Assembly (NCBI RefSeq): GCF_002266435.3
Contig: NZ_CP029426.2
Location: forward strand, 4,370,001-4,434,000
DNA: 64,000 nt
Direction: 5' to 3'
Source of the DNA: Bradyrhizobium amphicarpaeae
Lineage (GTDB): Bacteria > Pseudomonadota > Alphaproteobacteria > Rhizobiales > Xanthobacteraceae
Shown here piece after piece: positions 43,016 through 53,924 of this stretch (positions within the stretch are counted from its first letter, which is position 1; every line of letters begins with the position of its first letter). The notes beneath the pieces are model-generated. The model searched no databases. It had not been told where the DNA came from and was given only the letters and a program-made list of their open reading frames with translations. The position numbers and the translations under genes were made by a program.

Positions 43016-44047
43016 TCAGTAGTGATCCTCGAAGCGCTTGGCGAGCTCGTCGATGTTCTCCGGCGGCCAGCCCGGCACTTCCATGCCGAGATGCAGACCC
43101 ATCTGGGCCAGCACTTCCTTGATCTCGTTGAGCGACTTGCGGCCGAAGTTCGGCGTGCGGAGCATTTCCGCTTCGCTCTTCTGCACGAGGTCGCCGATGT
43201 AGACGATGTTGTCGTTCTTCAGGCAGTTGGCCGAACGCACCGACAGCTCGAGCTCGTCCACCTTCTTGAGGAAGGCCGGGTTGAAGGCGAGGTCCGGGAT
43301 GATCTCCTGGGCGACTTCCTTGCGCGGCTCTTCGAAGTTGACGAACACGTTGAGCTGATCCTGGAGGATGCGAGCGGCATAGGCCACGGAATCATCCGGC
43401 GTCAGCGCGCCGTTGGTCTCGATCGTCATGGTCAGCTTGTCGTAGTCGAGGATCTGGCCCTCACGGGTGTTCTCGACCTTGTAGGAGACCTTGCGGACCG
43501 GCGAGTACAGGCTGTCGACCGGGATCAGGCCGATCGGCGCATCCTCGGGACGGTTGCGCTCGGCGGGCACGTAGCCCTTGCCGGTGGCGACCGTGAACTC
43601 CATGCGGATCTCGGCGCCCTCGTCGAGGGTGCAGATCTGCAGGTCCGGGTTGAGCACGACGACGTCGCCGACGGTCTGGATGTCGCCAGCGGTGACGACG
43701 CCCGGGCCGGACTTCTTCACGACCATGCGCTTGGGGCCTTCGCCCTGCATCTTGATCGAGATGTCCTTGATGTTGAGCACGATGTCGGTGACGTCCTCAC
43801 GGACGCCCGCGATCGAGGAGAACTCGTGCAGCACGCCGTCGATGTGCACCGACTGCACCGCTGCGCCCTGGAGCGAGGAGAGCAGGATGCGGCGCAGCGC
43901 GTTGCCGAGCGTCTGGCCGAAGCCGCGCTCGAGCGGCTCGGCGACGATGGTGGCGAAACGCGAGGGATCGCTGCCGGGCTGCACCTGGAGCTTGTTCGGT
44001 CGAATCAGTTCTTGCCAATTTTTCTGGATCGTCACTGTTTCACCCAT
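43016..44047 (-). CDS. rpoA: DNA-directed RNA polymerase alpha subunit
   Basis: This 343-residue protein has the alpha N-terminal dimerisation domain ([22 protein letters not shown], residues about 33-55) and an alpha C-terminal domain with [13 protein letters not shown] and [13 protein letters not shown], needed for UP-element and activator contact. It assembles the core enzyme with beta and beta prime. Length is typical for alphaproteobacteria. It lies 111 bp below rpsK with a hairpin between. Confidence 0.98.
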   Translation of the reverse strand: MGETVTIQKNWQELIRPNKLQVQPGSDPSRFATIVAEPLERGFGQTLGNALRRILLSSLQGAAVQSVHIDGVLHEFSSIAGVREDVTDIVLNIKDISIKMQGEGPKRMVVKKSGPGVVTAGDIQTVGDVVVLNPDLQICTLDEGAEIRMEFTVATGKGYVPAERNRPEDAPIGLIPVDSLYSPVRKVSYKVENTREGQILDYDKLTMTIETNGALTPDDSVAYAARILQDQLNVFVNFEEPRKEVAQEIIPDLAFNPAFLKKVDELELSVRSANCLKNDNIVYIGDLVQKSEAEMLRTPNFGRKSLNEIKEVLAQMGLHLGMEVPGWPPENIDELAKRFEDHY

Positions 44048-44117
44048 ACAGGCCAGTCATACTGCGATTGCAGATACTGGCGTTGGAGAAAGGCCGCAGG
44101 TCATTCCCGCGGCTTTG

Positions 44118-44149
44118 CAAAAAACAATCGCGGGCGCCGATGCGCCCGC
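44118..44149 (-). terminator. Hairpin with T run between rpsK and rpoA
   Basis: On the minus strand a perfect 8-bp stem (GCGGGCGC and GCGCCCGC, loop ATCG) is followed four bases later by TGTTTTTTG. It has terminator or attenuator form inside the operon, so it may lower rpoA-rplQ relative to upstream genes. Confidence 0.5.
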
Positions 44150-44158
44150 AATCTCGTA

Positions 44159-44548
44159 TCAAACGCGCCGACGCTTGCGGGGACGGCAACCGTTGTGCGG
44201 GATCGTGGTCACGTCACGGATCGAGGTGACGGTGAAGCCTGCGGCCTGAAGCGCACGGAGCGCCGATTCGCGGCCCGAACCGGGACCTGCGACTTCGACT
44301 TCCAGCGTGCGCATGCCGTGTTCCTGCGCCTTCTTGGACACGTCTTCGGCGGCAACCTGCGCGGCGTACGGGGTCGACTTGCGCGAGCCCTTGAAGCCCA
44401 TCGTGCCGGCGGAAGACCAGGCAATCGTGTTGCCCTGCGCGTCGGTGATGGTGATGGTCGTGTTGTTGAACGACGAGTTCACGTGCGCGACGCCGGAGGC
44501 GATGTTCTTGCGCTCACGACGACGAACGCGGGTGGCTTCCTTGCCCAT
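44159..44548 (-). CDS. rpsK: 30S ribosomal protein S11
   Basis: This 129-residue protein is S11, with [34 protein letters not shown] and [12 protein letters not shown] at the C-terminus. It sits in the platform of the small subunit near the E site. 123 bp separate it from rpsM upstream. Confidence 0.97.
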   Translation of the reverse strand: MGKEATRVRRRERKNIASGVAHVNSSFNNTTITITDAQGNTIAWSSAGTMGFKGSRKSTPYAAQVAAEDVSKKAQEHGMRTLEVEVAGPGSGRESALRALQAAGFTVTSIRDVTTIPHNGCRPRKRRRV

Positions 44549-44671
44549 AGAGTACCTTTCCTGAAGATCTCAAACGCCGCCGTAGTGCCAGCGGCTACAC
44601 CTGTGGAACGAAAGGCGTGCGGCGAACGGGTTGCCCCTGTTCGCCACACGCCGCGATTTGGATTCGAAAAT

Positions 44672-45040
44672 TTACTTCTTCTTGCCGGCGATAGCTTTGG
44701 CCGGACCCTTGCGCGTGCGCGCATTGGTGTGGGTGCGCTGGCCGCGCACCGGCAGTCCGCGACGATGACGCAGGCCGCGATAGCAGCCGAGGTCCATCAG
44801 ACGCTTGATATTGATGCCGACCTCACGACGCAGGTCGCCCTCGACGAGATAATCGCGGTCGATCACTTCGCGGATCTGGAGCACTTCGGCATCGCTCAGC
44901 TGATTGACGCGACGATCCTCGGGGATCTTCACCTTTTCGAGAATCTCGCCAGCGATCTTCTGGCCGATGCCATGGATGTACTGGAGCGCGATCAGCACGC
45001 GCTTGTTGGTCGGGATGTTCACGCCGGCAATACGGGCCAC
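44672..45040 (-). CDS. rpsM: 30S ribosomal protein S13
   Basis: This 122-residue protein is S13 of the small-subunit head, with [40 protein letters not shown] and the [11 protein letters not shown] tail. It contacts the large subunit and P-site tRNA. It follows adk by 187 bp. No rpmJ (L36) gene lies between them. Confidence 0.97.
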   Translation of the reverse strand: MARIAGVNIPTNKRVLIALQYIHGIGQKIAGEILEKVKIPEDRRVNQLSDAEVLQIREVIDRDYLVEGDLRREVGINIKRLMDLGCYRGLRHRRGLPVRGQRTHTNARTRKGPAKAIAGKKK

Positions 45041-45227
45041 GGCCTTCTCTCCTGTTGCCGATCCCTCGTCAGGAACCGGTCTTTAAGTGCTTGGTTTCTC
45101 GGGCAGGTGTTCACAAACGCGAACACGACGCCCTCCCCCGGTCTTCCTGGGGCCCGGCATCGTTTGAAACTATCCGACTTGGATGCGGGGCTTATTAGGG
45201 GATTCCAGGGGCTTTCGTCAACCGCTG

Positions 45228-46130
45228 CTAGCGCTTGGCTCGCCTTTTCGTGACCTTTTTTACGGCCTTCTTGGCACCCTTTTTGACAGCCTTCCTGGCG
45301 GTCTTTGGGGACGCCTTTTTCGCGGCTTTCTTGACAGTCTTTCCGGCGGCCTTCTTGCCGGCTTTCTTGACCGTCTTCTTGGGGCCCCTCACCGCCGCCT
45401 TGGCAGCTGGCTTGGCGGCCTTTTTAGCCGATTTGGCAGGTTTCTTGGCCGTTTTGGCTGTTTTCTTAGCCTTCTTGCTAGCCTTGGCCTTCTTGGCCGG
45501 GCCAGCCTTGGCTGCGCTTTTGGCGGTGGTCTTGGCCTCCACTGCCCCCAGCGCCAGGAGCTGGCGATGGATGGCGCGGGTGACCTCGTCGATGGCCATC
45601 ATACCGTCGATGGTCGAGAGCTTGCGCCGCTCGGAATAGTAGTGAATCAGCGGTTCCGTCTGGTTGCGGTAGTTGGCCAACCGCTTGGTCAGGACCTCCG
45701 GGGTGTCGTCGAGTCGGACCTCCTCCCCGCGCTCACGCATCTGGGCGACGCGGGTCTCGACACGGTGCAGAAGCGCGCTTTCGTTGACGCGGAGTTCGAT
45801 CACGGCGTCGAGCTTGAGGTGCTTGTGCTTGAGCAGATCGTCCAGCGCCTCGGCCTGCGGCACGGTGCGCGGGAAACCGTCGAGGATGAAGCCGTTGCGG
45901 GCGTCCGGCTGGTCGATCCGATCGGAGATGATTCCGACCACGACCTCGTCGGGCACGAGAGCACCGCTGGCCATGATCTCCTTGGCTTTCAGCCCGACCG
46001 GCGTTCCGGCCGCCACGGCCGCACGCAGCATCTCACCGGTCGAGAGCTGGACGATGCCATAGCGCTCCACCAGCAGCTGCGCCTGGGTCCCCTTGCCCGA
46101 CCCCGGCGGTCCAAGAAGTATAATTCTCAT
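45228..46130 (-). CDS. adk: Adenylate kinase with histone-H1-like C-terminal extension
   Basis: This 300-residue protein starts with a complete adenylate kinase: P-loop [10 protein letters not shown] at 7-16, [10 protein letters not shown], the DGFPRT lid hinge at 84-89 and [13 protein letters not shown]. The short LID (about 127-140) marks the short bacterial type, usually about 190 residues. The last 100 residues are almost only Lys and Ala with some Gly, Pro and Thr ([17 protein letters not shown] repeats), resembling histone H1 or bacterial H1-like tails. Codons are continuous and the stop is clear. It converts AMP and ATP to two ADP, while the tail may bind nucleic acid. Confidence 0.93.
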   Translation of the reverse strand: MRIILLGPPGSGKGTQAQLLVERYGIVQLSTGEMLRAAVAAGTPVGLKAKEIMASGALVPDEVVVGIISDRIDQPDARNGFILDGFPRTVPQAEALDDLLKHKHLKLDAVIELRVNESALLHRVETRVAQMRERGEEVRLDDTPEVLTKRLANYRNQTEPLIHYYSERRKLSTIDGMMAIDEVTRAIHRQLLALGAVEAKTTAKSAAKAGPAKKAKASKKAKKTAKTAKKPAKSAKKAAKPAAKAAVRGPKKTVKKAGKKAAGKTVKKAAKKASPKTARKAVKKGAKKAVKKVTKRRAKR

Positions 46131-46342
46131 CGGCGTATGCCCCCCGGATTGGTGAGCGATACGTCGCGCACCTGTGTTTGAAGTCCAAGAACAGTGCAAA
46201 CCATAATCGGCGCCGCACCGCTACCCATATCATAGGGGAGCAGACGGACAGACGCCAAGAAGGGCTTTGAAATCAGTGATTGCGTCGCAGTGCGGGGTGC
46301 TCTGCCAATGCGATCGAAAGGTCCGTGCTGCGCTTGGCGCAA

Positions 46343-46365
46343 GCCGCGCGCCGTCGGCGCGCGGC
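46343..46365. other. Perfect 11-bp palindrome in the adk-secY spacer
   Basis: GCCGCGCGCCG and CGGCGCGCGGC are exact reverse complements with one base between. The spacer is 271 bp, much longer than most in this cluster, so the hairpin may mark an mRNA processing or regulation site. No T run follows. Confidence 0.5.
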
Positions 46366-46401
46366 GAATCGGCGACGCAGACGCGCCGCCTCGAGAGGCC
46401 T

Positions 46402-47733
46402 CTAGCGGCGGCGGCCGCGCAGTTTCGACTTGCGGATCAGGCCTTCATACTGATGCGCCAGCAGATAGCCCTGCACCTGTGCCACCGTATCCATGGTGAC
46501 GCTGACGACGATCAGCAGCGAGGTGCCGCCGAAGTAGAACGGCACCGAGGCGTAGGAGATCAGGATTTCCGGGATCAAGCAGACGATCGCCAGATAGATC
46601 GCACCGAGCACGGTGATGCGCGACAGCACGTAGTCGATATATTCCGCGGTGCGTTCGCCGGGACGGATGCCCGGGATGAAGCCGCCATGCTTCTTCAGAT
46701 TGTCCGCCGTCTCGGTCGGGTTGAACACGATCGCGGTGTAGAAGAAGGCGAAGAACACGATCAGCGCCAGATACATGATCAGGAACAGCGGACGGCCGTG
46801 GCCGAGCTGGGTGGTGATCCACTGGAACCACTCCGGCCCCCTGCCCGCGTTGAAGTTCGCCACCGTGGTCGGCAGCAAGAGCAGGGAGGACGCGAAGATC
46901 GGCGGGATCACGCCGGAGGTGTTGAGCTTGAGCGGCAGATGCGAGGACTGGCCCTCGAACATCTTGTTGCCGACCTGGCGCTTCGGATACTGGATCAGGA
47001 GGCGGCGCTGCGCGCGCTCCACGAACACGATGAAGGCGATCACGGCGACCGCCATGATGATGACGACCAGGATCAGGCCGGTCGACATCGCGCCCTGACG
47101 GCCGAGCTCGAGCATGTTGGCGAGCGCGGCGGGCAACTCGGCGACGATGCCGGACAGAATGATCAGCGAGATGCCGTTGCCGATGCCACGCGAGGTGATC
47201 TGCTCGCCCAGCCACATCAGGAACATGGTGCCGCCGGTCAGCGTGATCGCAGTGGACAGACGGAAGAACAGTCCGGGGTCGCTGACGACGTTGCCGGCGC
47301 CCTCGAGGCCCACCGCGATGCCATAGGATTGGAACGCGGCCAGGATCACGGTGAGATAGCGGGTGTACTGGTTCAGCAGCTTGCGGCCGGACTCGCCTTC
47401 CTTCTTCAGCGCCTCGAGTTGCGGCGAGACGGTGGTGAGGAGCTGGATGATGATCGAGGCCGAGATATACGGCATGATGTTCAGCGCGAAGATCGCCATG
47501 CGGTGGATGCCGCCGCCGGCGAACATGTTGAACATGCCGAGGATGCCGCCCGCCTGGGAGCGGAACACCTGCTCCCAGATATTGGGGTCGATGCCGGGTA
47601 ACGGGATGTAGGTCCCGAGCCGATAAACGAGCAGCGCACCCAGGGTGAACCAGATGCGCTTCTTCAGTTCGTCAGCCTTGGCGAACGCACCGAAATTGAG
47701 ATTGGCTGCCAGTTGTTCCGCTGCAGAGGCCAT
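46402..47733 (-). CDS. secY: Preprotein translocase subunit SecY
   Basis: This 443-residue membrane protein has ten hydrophobic helices and SecY features: RLGTYIPLPGIDPN, FALNIMPYISASIIIQL, and GYLLAHQYEGLIRKS. It forms the inner-membrane protein-conducting channel with SecE and SecG. Overlap with no other gene; 150 bp and a hairpin separate it from rplO. Confidence 0.97.
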   Translation of the reverse strand: MASAAEQLAANLNFGAFAKADELKKRIWFTLGALLVYRLGTYIPLPGIDPNIWEQVFRSQAGGILGMFNMFAGGGIHRMAIFALNIMPYISASIIIQLLTTVSPQLEALKKEGESGRKLLNQYTRYLTVILAAFQSYGIAVGLEGAGNVVSDPGLFFRLSTAITLTGGTMFLMWLGEQITSRGIGNGISLIILSGIVAELPAALANMLELGRQGAMSTGLILVVIIMAVAVIAFIVFVERAQRRLLIQYPKRQVGNKMFEGQSSHLPLKLNTSGVIPPIFASSLLLLPTTVANFNAGRGPEWFQWITTQLGHGRPLFLIMYLALIVFFAFFYTAIVFNPTETADNLKKHGGFIPGIRPGERTAEYIDYVLSRITVLGAIYLAIVCLIPEILISYASVPFYFGGTSLLIVVSVTMDTVAQVQGYLLAHQYEGLIRKSKLRGRRR

Positions 47734-47851
47734 CTTGGACTTTCTCCCGCCGCCTATTGCGCCGTCATGCCCGCGGCCGGGCTACATTATACCGGACACC
47801 GGACATTATCTGGGGCTCGGCTTCGATAAGTCCACGTCCTTCATGCGTAAA

Positions 47852-47870
47852 GGCCCGCGAGCCGCGGGCC
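47852..47870. other. Hairpin between rplO and secY
   Basis: GGCCCGCG and CGCGGGCC form an exact 8-bp stem with a 3-base loop, 13 bp below the rplO stop. On the minus strand it is followed by TTTACG, a weak T run. It may tune secY expression. Confidence 0.5.
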
Positions 47871-47883
47871 AATGACGCAGTTG

Positions 47884-48369
47884 TTACGCCGCCTCGCCTT
47901 CTTCCTTGGCAGGGGCGAGGATCTTGACCGAGCCGCCGGCCTTCTCGACCGCGGCGATCGCGGTCTTGGTGGCGCCGTGGACTTCGAGGTTGAGCTTGGA
48001 CTTGAGCTCGCCGCGGCCGAGCAGCCGCAGGCCACCCTTGGGACGACGCAACACGCCGCCCTTCACCAGGGCCTCGATGGTCACGACGCTGCCGGCGTCG
48101 ATCTTCTTGGCATCAACGGCTTCCTGGAGCCGGTCGAGATTGATCTCGGCGAACTCGATGCGGAAGATGTTGTTGAAGCCGCGCTTGGGCAGACGGCGAT
48201 GCATCGGCATCTGGCCGCCTTCGAAACCCTTGATGCGCACGCCCGAACGCGCGGTCTGGCCCTTGCCACCGCGGCCGGCCTGCTTGCCCTTGCCCGAACC
48301 AATGCCACGGCCGACGCGCATACGCTTTTTGCGCGAGCCGGCGTTGTCGGCGATATCGCTGAGCTTCAT
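47884..48369 (-). CDS. rplO: 50S ribosomal protein L15
   Basis: This 161-residue protein is L15, with the Gly-rich loop [24 protein letters not shown] and [18 protein letters not shown]. An Ala/Glu-rich end (EEGEAA) is typical of this group. It stabilises 23S rRNA and is a late assembly protein. It follows rpmD by 15 bp. Confidence 0.97.
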   Translation of the reverse strand: MKLSDIADNAGSRKKRMRVGRGIGSGKGKQAGRGGKGQTARSGVRIKGFEGGQMPMHRRLPKRGFNNIFRIEFAEINLDRLQEAVDAKKIDAGSVVTIEALVKGGVLRRPKGGLRLLGRGELKSKLNLEVHGATKTAIAAVEKAGGSVKILAPAKEEGEAA

Positions 48370-48384
48370 CGCCCTTCTCCTTGT

Positions 48385-48591
48385 TTACTTCTCGTCGACG
48401 ATGCGAACGAGATGATGAACCTTCTCGATCATGCCACGGACTGCCGGAGTGTCCTGCAGTTCGCTGGTGCGACCGATCTTGTTGAGCTTGAGCCCGATCA
48501 GCGTCGAACGCTGCGAGTGATGGCGGCGGATCGCGCTGCCGGTCTGCTCGAGCTTGATCGTCTTGCTGGACTTAGCGGCGTCCTTGGCCAT
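48385..48591 (-). CDS. rpmD: 50S ribosomal protein L30
   Basis: This 68-residue protein is L30 with [30 protein letters not shown] split across its core. It is a small rRNA-binding protein at the base of the large subunit. It follows rpsE by 23 bp. Confidence 0.96.
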   Translation of the reverse strand: MAKDAAKSSKTIKLEQTGSAIRRHHSQRSTLIGLKLNKIGRTSELQDTPAVRGMIEKVHHLVRIVDEK

Positions 48592-48614
48592 GAGAATCTA
48601 CTCCAGAGCTTCCG

Positions 48615-49211
48615 TTAGTCGGCAGCCGCCTCGGCATCGCCACCGATACGGCGCGACTGCAGAGTGGACACCTTGATGTTGCGGCGGGCTGCGACCGAAC
48701 GCGGCGAATCCTGATGCTTCAGCGCGTCGAAGGTCGCGCGAACCATGTTGTAGGGGTTCGACGAGCCGATCGACTTGGCGACCACGTCCTGGACGCCGAG
48801 CGTCTCGAACACGGCGCGCATCGGGCCGCCGGCGATGATGCCGGTACCGGCCGGAGCCGCGCGCAGGTAGACACGGCCCGCACCATGACGGCCGGCGATG
48901 TCGTGATGCAGCGTACGGCCCTCGCGCAGCGAGACGCGGGTCAGGTTGCGCTTGGCGGACTCGGTGGCCTTGCGGATCGCTTCCGGCACTTCGCGCGCCT
49001 TGCCGTGACCGAAGCCGGCGCGGCCCTTCTGGTCGCCGATCACGACCAGCGCTGCGAAACCGAAGCGCTTGCCGCCCTTGACGACCTTGGCAACGCGGTT
49101 GATGTGGACGAGCTTGTCGACGAACTCGCTGTCGCGCTCCTCGCGCTCCCTGCGTTCACGTCCGCCGCCGCCGCGTTGATCGCGTCCACCACGTTGTTCG
49201 CGTTCTGCCAT
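48615..49211 (-). CDS. rpsE: 30S ribosomal protein S5
   Basis: This 198-residue protein is S5 with [43 protein letters not shown] and a long Gly/Arg-rich N-terminal extension ([15 protein letters not shown]). The extension of about 25 residues is longer than in E. coli. S5 affects decoding fidelity. It follows rplR by 44 bp. Confidence 0.97.
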   Translation of the reverse strand: MAEREQRGGRDQRGGGGRERREREERDSEFVDKLVHINRVAKVVKGGKRFGFAALVVIGDQKGRAGFGHGKAREVPEAIRKATESAKRNLTRVSLREGRTLHHDIAGRHGAGRVYLRAAPAGTGIIAGGPMRAVFETLGVQDVVAKSIGSSNPYNMVRATFDALKHQDSPRSVAARRNIKVSTLQSRRIGGDAEAAAD

Positions 49212-49255
49212 TTTTCCAATCCTTCAGAGGCTTGCGCCTCAATCCTCAAATTCTG

Positions 49256-49618
49256 TTAGAAGCTCAGCCCGCTCTCACGCGCCGCATCGGCCAAAGCCTT
49301 GACGCGCCCGTGATAGAGGTAGCTGCCGCGATCGAACACGACTTCCTTGACGCCCTTCTCGGCGGCGCGCTCGGCCAGCAGCTTGCCGACCGCCTTCGCC
49401 GCATCGATGTCGGCGCCGGTCTTGCCGCCGTCGCGCATCGACTTCTCGAGCGACGAGGCAGAGGCCAGCGTCTCGCCCTTCAGGTCGTCGATGACCTGGG
49501 CGTAGATGTGCTTGGACGAGCGGAACACCGACAGGCGCGGACGGCCGCCACCGGAGCGGCGCAGCTTCAGCCGTACACTGCGCTTGCGCCGGGCATTCGT
49601 AACCTTGGCTTTCGACAT
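49256..49618 (-). CDS. rplR: 50S ribosomal protein L18
   Basis: This 120-residue protein is L18 with [23 protein letters not shown] and [28 protein letters not shown]. It binds 5S rRNA with L5. It follows rplF by 11 bp. Confidence 0.97.
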   Translation of the reverse strand: MSKAKVTNARRKRSVRLKLRRSGGGRPRLSVFRSSKHIYAQVIDDLKGETLASASSLEKSMRDGGKTGADIDAAKAVGKLLAERAAEKGVKEVVFDRGSYLYHGRVKALADAARESGLSF

Positions 49619-49629
49619 GACCGGCTCCG

Positions 49630-50163
49630 TTACTTCTTCTTGCCTTCCTTGCGGAAGATGAATTCGCCAACATACTTCACGCCCTTGCCCTTGTAGGGCT
49701 CCGGCGGACGATAGGAGCGAATCTCGGCGGCGACCTGGCCGACGCGCTGGATGTCGCTGCCGGTCACCGTGATCTCGGTCGGCTTCGGCACCGTGATCGT
49801 GATCCCTTCCGGGATCGCATAGACCACATCGTGGCTGTAGCCGAGCGCGAGTTGCAGGTTCTTGCCCTGCATCGCGGCGCGGTAGCCGACGCCGGTGATC
49901 TCGAGCTTCTTCTCGAAGCCCTTGGTGACGCCTTCGACCAGATTCGCGACCTGGGCGCGAGCGGTGCCGTACAGCGCCCGCGCGCGATTGGTCTCGACCC
50001 GCGGGTTCACCTTCACCTGGCCGTTCTCAAGCTTCACCTCGACGTCGTCATGAACGACGAACTGAAGCTGGCCCTTCGGGCCCTTCATCTTGACGGTCTG
50101 CCCATCGACGGTCGCGGTAACACCCGACGGAACCGGCACAGGCCTTTTGCCAACACGTGACAT
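49630..50163 (-). CDS. rplF: 50S ribosomal protein L6
   Basis: This 177-residue protein is L6 with two repeated domains and the C-terminal signature [13 protein letters not shown] and [10 protein letters not shown]. It sits near the factor-binding site of the large subunit. It follows rpsH by 16 bp. Confidence 0.97.
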   Translation of the reverse strand: MSRVGKRPVPVPSGVTATVDGQTVKMKGPKGQLQFVVHDDVEVKLENGQVKVNPRVETNRARALYGTARAQVANLVEGVTKGFEKKLEITGVGYRAAMQGKNLQLALGYSHDVVYAIPEGITITVPKPTEITVTGSDIQRVGQVAAEIRSYRPPEPYKGKGVKYVGEFIFRKEGKKK

Positions 50164-50179
50164 GGATCAAAAATCCTTC

Positions 50180-50578
50180 TCAGAACACCGTGAAGAGGAC
50201 TTCACCGCCCACATTCGCTTCGCGCGCGCTGTGGTCGGCCATGATCCCCTTCGGCGTCGACAACACCGAAATGCCGAGCCCATTGTTGACCCGCGGCAGG
50301 TTCTTCACCGAGGCGTAAACGCGACGCCCGGGCTTGGAAACACGTTCGATCTCGCGGATGACGGGCTCGCCGTCGAAATACTTCAGCTCGATCTCGATCT
50401 CGCTGCGGCCCGAGGAGTGCTCGAGCGTGGCGTAACCGCGGATGTAGCCCTCGCTCTTGAGGACCTCGAGCACGTTCTCGCGCATCCTCGAGCCAGGCGT
50501 CGAAACCTTGGACTTCGAGCGCATCTGCGCGTTGCGGATACGGGTGATCAGATCGCTGATTGGATCGTGCGTAGACAT
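50180..50578 (-). CDS. rpsH: 30S ribosomal protein S8
   Basis: This 132-residue protein is S8 with [19 protein letters not shown] and the end pattern [20 protein letters not shown]. In E. coli S8 represses the spc operon; whether it does so here cannot be read directly. It follows rpsN by 14 bp. Confidence 0.97.
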   Translation of the reverse strand: MSTHDPISDLITRIRNAQMRSKSKVSTPGSRMRENVLEVLKSEGYIRGYATLEHSSGRSEIEIELKYFDGEPVIREIERVSKPGRRVYASVKNLPRVNNGLGISVLSTPKGIMADHSAREANVGGEVLFTVF

Positions 50579-50592
50579 CTAAACGACCCTCC

Positions 50593-50898
50593 TTACCAGC
50601 TGGACTTCACGAGGCCCGGGACCATGCCCTTGGAGCCAAGTTCGCGCATCGCGATGCGGGACAGTTTGGTCTTGCGGTAGTTCGAACGCGAACGGCCCGA
50701 CAGCTCGCAACGCAGACGGATGCGGGTCGCCGACGAGTTGCGCGGCATTTCCGCAAGCTTCAGGGTCGCGGCGAACCGCTCCTCCATCGGCAGCGTCTTG
50801 TCGGCGATGATCGCCTTCAACCGCTCGCGCTTCGGGGCGGCGTTCTTCGTCATCCGCTTGCGCCGGTTGTTCTTCTCGATTGAACTCTTCTTTGCCAT
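50593..50898 (-). CDS. rpsN: 30S ribosomal protein S14, zinc-independent type
   Basis: This 101-residue protein is S14 of the long, zinc-free type, lacking the CxxC pairs of the short form, with [31 protein letters not shown] and [18 protein letters not shown]. It follows rplE by 46 bp. Confidence 0.97.
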   Translation of the reverse strand: MAKKSSIEKNNRRKRMTKNAAPKRERLKAIIADKTLPMEERFAATLKLAEMPRNSSATRIRLRCELSGRSRSNYRKTKLSRIAMRELGSKGMVPGLVKSSW

Positions 50899-50944
50899 GC
50901 TTGGCTCCTGGGTATCCGCGTTTGAGAGGCTTTAGGTCAGCGTC

Positions 50945-51502
50945 TCACTGCCGGAACGGGAAATTGAAAGCGGTCAACAAGGCCCTCGCCTCGTCGTCGG
51001 TTTTGGCCGTGGTGCAGACGGTGATGTCCATACCGCGGGCTTCCGTGACCTTGTCGAAGTCGATCTCGGGGAAAATGATGTGCTCCTTGATGCCGAGCGA
51101 ATAATTGCCGCGGCCGTCGAAGCTCTTCGGGTTCAGGCCGCGGAAGTCGCGGACGCGCGGCAGCGCGACCGTCACCAGGCGATCGATGAACTCGTACATG
51201 CGGGCCTTGCGCAGCGTGACCTTGCAGCCGATCGGCTGGTTTTCACGCAGCTTGAAGGTCGCGATCGCGATACGCGAGTAGGTCACGATGGCCTTCTGGC
51301 CTGCGATCTGGGTCAGCTCGCTGGCGGCGGTCTCGGCCTTCTTGCGGTCGTTGACGGAATCGCCAACGCCCATGTTCAGCACGACCTTGTCCAGGCGCGG
51401 AACCTGCATCACGTTCTCATAACCGAACTTCTCGGTCATTTCCGTGCGGATCTTCGCGTCGTATTCCGCGCGCAGGCGCGGGGTGTAAGCGGCCTCAGCC
51501 AT
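50945..51502 (-). CDS. rplE: 50S ribosomal protein L5
   Basis: This 185-residue protein is L5 with [21 protein letters not shown] split from the start, [16 protein letters not shown] and [16 protein letters not shown]. It binds 5S rRNA and P-site tRNA. The ATG at 51502 overlaps the rplX stop by 8 bp; the longer frame is spurious. Confidence 0.97.
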   Translation of the reverse strand: MAEAAYTPRLRAEYDAKIRTEMTEKFGYENVMQVPRLDKVVLNMGVGDSVNDRKKAETAASELTQIAGQKAIVTYSRIAIATFKLRENQPIGCKVTLRKARMYEFIDRLVTVALPRVRDFRGLNPKSFDGRGNYSLGIKEHIIFPEIDFDKVTEARGMDITVCTTAKTDDEARALLTAFNFPFRQ

Positions 51503-51809
51503 CGATCTCAGCTCCCGAGCTCTTGGCGATGCGGACCTTCTTGCCGTCCGCCAGAATCTTGAATCCGACGCGGGTCGGCTTCCCGTCCTTGCCGACATAC
51601 GCGATGTTGGACAGTTGGATCGGCGACTCCTTCGAGATGATGCCGCCTTCCTGGGCCTGCGTCTGCTTCTGGTGACGCTTGACCATGTTGATGCCGCGCA
51701 CCAGCGCCGTGCCGGCGTCGGGGCGAACCTCGAACACCTCGCCGGTGCGGCCCTTGTCGCGACCGGTCAGCACGACGACCTTGTCGCCCTTGCGGATCTT
51801 CGCAGCCAT
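51495..51809 (-). CDS. rplX: 50S ribosomal protein L24
   Basis: This 104-residue protein is L24 with [20 protein letters not shown] and [18 protein letters not shown]. It starts large-subunit assembly by binding the 5' part of 23S rRNA. Its ATG overlaps the rplN stop by one base, so translation is coupled. Confidence 0.97.
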   Translation of the reverse strand: MAAKIRKGDKVVVLTGRDKGRTGEVFEVRPDAGTALVRGINMVKRHQKQTQAQEGGIISKESPIQLSNIAYVGKDGKPTRVGFKILADGKKVRIAKSSGAEIDG

Positions 51810-52177
51810 CACAGCACCTCCGGCGCGAGCGAGATGATCTTCATGTGGTTCTTCGCACGCAGCTCGCGCGGCACGGGCCCGAAGATACGGGTGCCGACCG
51901 GCTCGGACTGGTTGTTGATCAGGACGGCGGCGTTGCGGTCGAAACGGATGACCGAACCGTCGGCGCGGCGGATGTCCTTGCGGACGCGCACCACGACGGC
52001 CTTCATCACGTCGCCCTTCTTCACCTTGCCACGCGGAATCGCTTCCTTGATCGAGACGACAATGATGTCGCCGATCGTGGCGTAGCGGCGCTTGGAGCCT
52101 CCGAGCACCTTGATACACATGACACGGCGTGCGCCAGAATTGTCGGCCACGTCGAGGTTGGTCTGCATCTGAATCAT
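51809..52177 (-). CDS. rplN: 50S ribosomal protein L14
   Basis: This 122-residue protein is L14 with [20 protein letters not shown] and the end pattern [24 protein letters not shown]. It lies at the subunit interface. 84 bp separate it from rpsQ upstream. Confidence 0.98.
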   Translation of the reverse strand: MIQMQTNLDVADNSGARRVMCIKVLGGSKRRYATIGDIIVVSIKEAIPRGKVKKGDVMKAVVVRVRKDIRRADGSVIRFDRNAAVLINNQSEPVGTRIFGPVPRELRAKNHMKIISLAPEVL

Positions 52178-52261
52178 TGATGCACCTCGTCCTCTTCTCT
52201 CTTGCGCCAGCCCAGCCGGCGCTCAACATTTCCCTGAAGTCAGTCGGCTAAAGCCAACAGA

Positions 52262-52510
52262 TCAGGCGCTTTTCTTGTGTTCGCCCCGGATCACGACCCA
52301 GCGCTTCAACTTCGAAATCGGCTTCGATTCCTCGATCCACACCATGTCGCCCGGCTTGAACTGGTTGTCCTCGTCGTGCGCGTGGTAGTTCTTCGAACGG
52401 CGGATCGTCTTCTTGTAGATCGGATGCGTGAAGCGGCGATCGACGCGCACCACGACGGTCTTGGCTGTCTTGTCGCTGACGACCACGCCTTGCAAAGTAC
52501 GTTTCGGCAT
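52262..52510 (-). CDS. rpsQ: 30S ribosomal protein S17
   Basis: This 82-residue protein is S17 with [20 protein letters not shown] and [22 protein letters not shown]. The ATG at 52510 is used because the open frame upstream only overlaps rpmC. It binds 16S rRNA early in assembly. Confidence 0.97.
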   Translation of the reverse strand: MPKRTLQGVVVSDKTAKTVVVRVDRRFTHPIYKKTIRRSKNYHAHDEDNQFKPGDMVWIEESKPISKLKRWVVIRGEHKKSA

Positions 52511-52523
52511 CTTCGTAAGCCCC

Positions 52524-52730
52524 TTACTTCTCTTTCGCGCGCTTCTGCGCGGCGACGGTCTTGATACGGGCGATGTCACGGCGAGCCTCGCGCAGGCGCG
52601 AGGTGTTCTCGAGCTGCCCGGTGGCGCGCTGGAAGCGCAGGTTGAAGCGTTCCTTCTTCAGGTTCAGGACGGCGTCATCCTGCTGGTCGGGGCTCATCGC
52701 GCGGATGTCTTCGATCTTCATCTGGGCCAT
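52524..52730 (-). CDS. rpmC: 50S ribosomal protein L29
   Basis: This 68-residue protein is L29 with [20 protein letters not shown]. The ATG at 52730 is preferred because GGAG lies 8 bases before it, inside the end of rplP. An ATG six bases upstream would be only two bases from that site. The rplP stop lies directly upstream, so translation is coupled. Confidence 0.95.
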   Translation of the reverse strand: MAQMKIEDIRAMSPDQQDDAVLNLKKERFNLRFQRATGQLENTSRLREARRDIARIKTVAAQKRAKEK

Positions 52731-52735
52731 GGCCA

Positions 52736-53149
52736 TTACTCCGCAATGCGCTCGACGAAGCGCGTCTTGATCGGCAGCTTGGCGGCCGCCAGGGTCAAAG
52801 CTTCGCGCGCCGTCTGGGTGTTGACGCCGTCGATCTCGAACAGCACCCGGCCCGGCTTGACGCGTGCAACCCACAATTCCGGCGAACCCTTGCCGGAGCC
52901 CATGCGGACTTCGGCCGGCTTCTTCGACACCGGAACGTCCGGGAATACGCGGATCCAGACGCGGCCGGCACGCTTCATGTGACGGGTCAGCGCGCGGCGG
53001 GCGGCTTCGATCTGGCGCGCGGTGACGCGCTCAGGCTCGGTCGCCTTCAGGCCGAACTGGCCGAAGGCCAACGTCGCACCCGAAGACGCAACGCCGTGGA
53101 TACGGCCCTTATGCGCTTTCCGGAACTTCGTCTTCTTAGGTTGCATCAT
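52736..53149 (-). CDS. rplP: 50S ribosomal protein L16
   Basis: This 137-residue protein is L16 with [40 protein letters not shown] and [19 protein letters not shown]. It contacts the A-site tRNA elbow. 32 bp separate it from rpsC. Confidence 0.97.
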   Translation of the reverse strand: MMQPKKTKFRKAHKGRIHGVASSGATLAFGQFGLKATEPERVTARQIEAARRALTRHMKRAGRVWIRVFPDVPVSKKPAEVRMGSGKGSPELWVARVKPGRVLFEIDGVNTQTAREALTLAAAKLPIKTRFVERIAE

Positions 53150-53181
53150 GGCTTTGAGCCCTCAAATTCTCTGTGCTGGCG

Positions 53182-53907
<726 letters not shown>

Positions 53908-53924
53908 CGTGTTCTCCTGCGCCC

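Noticed and set aside
45228..45530. Adenylate kinase tail as a frameshift artefact.
   Set aside because: The frame is continuous from the kinase core and the third-position bias remains that of a normal gene; a frameshift would be expected to give a random composition.
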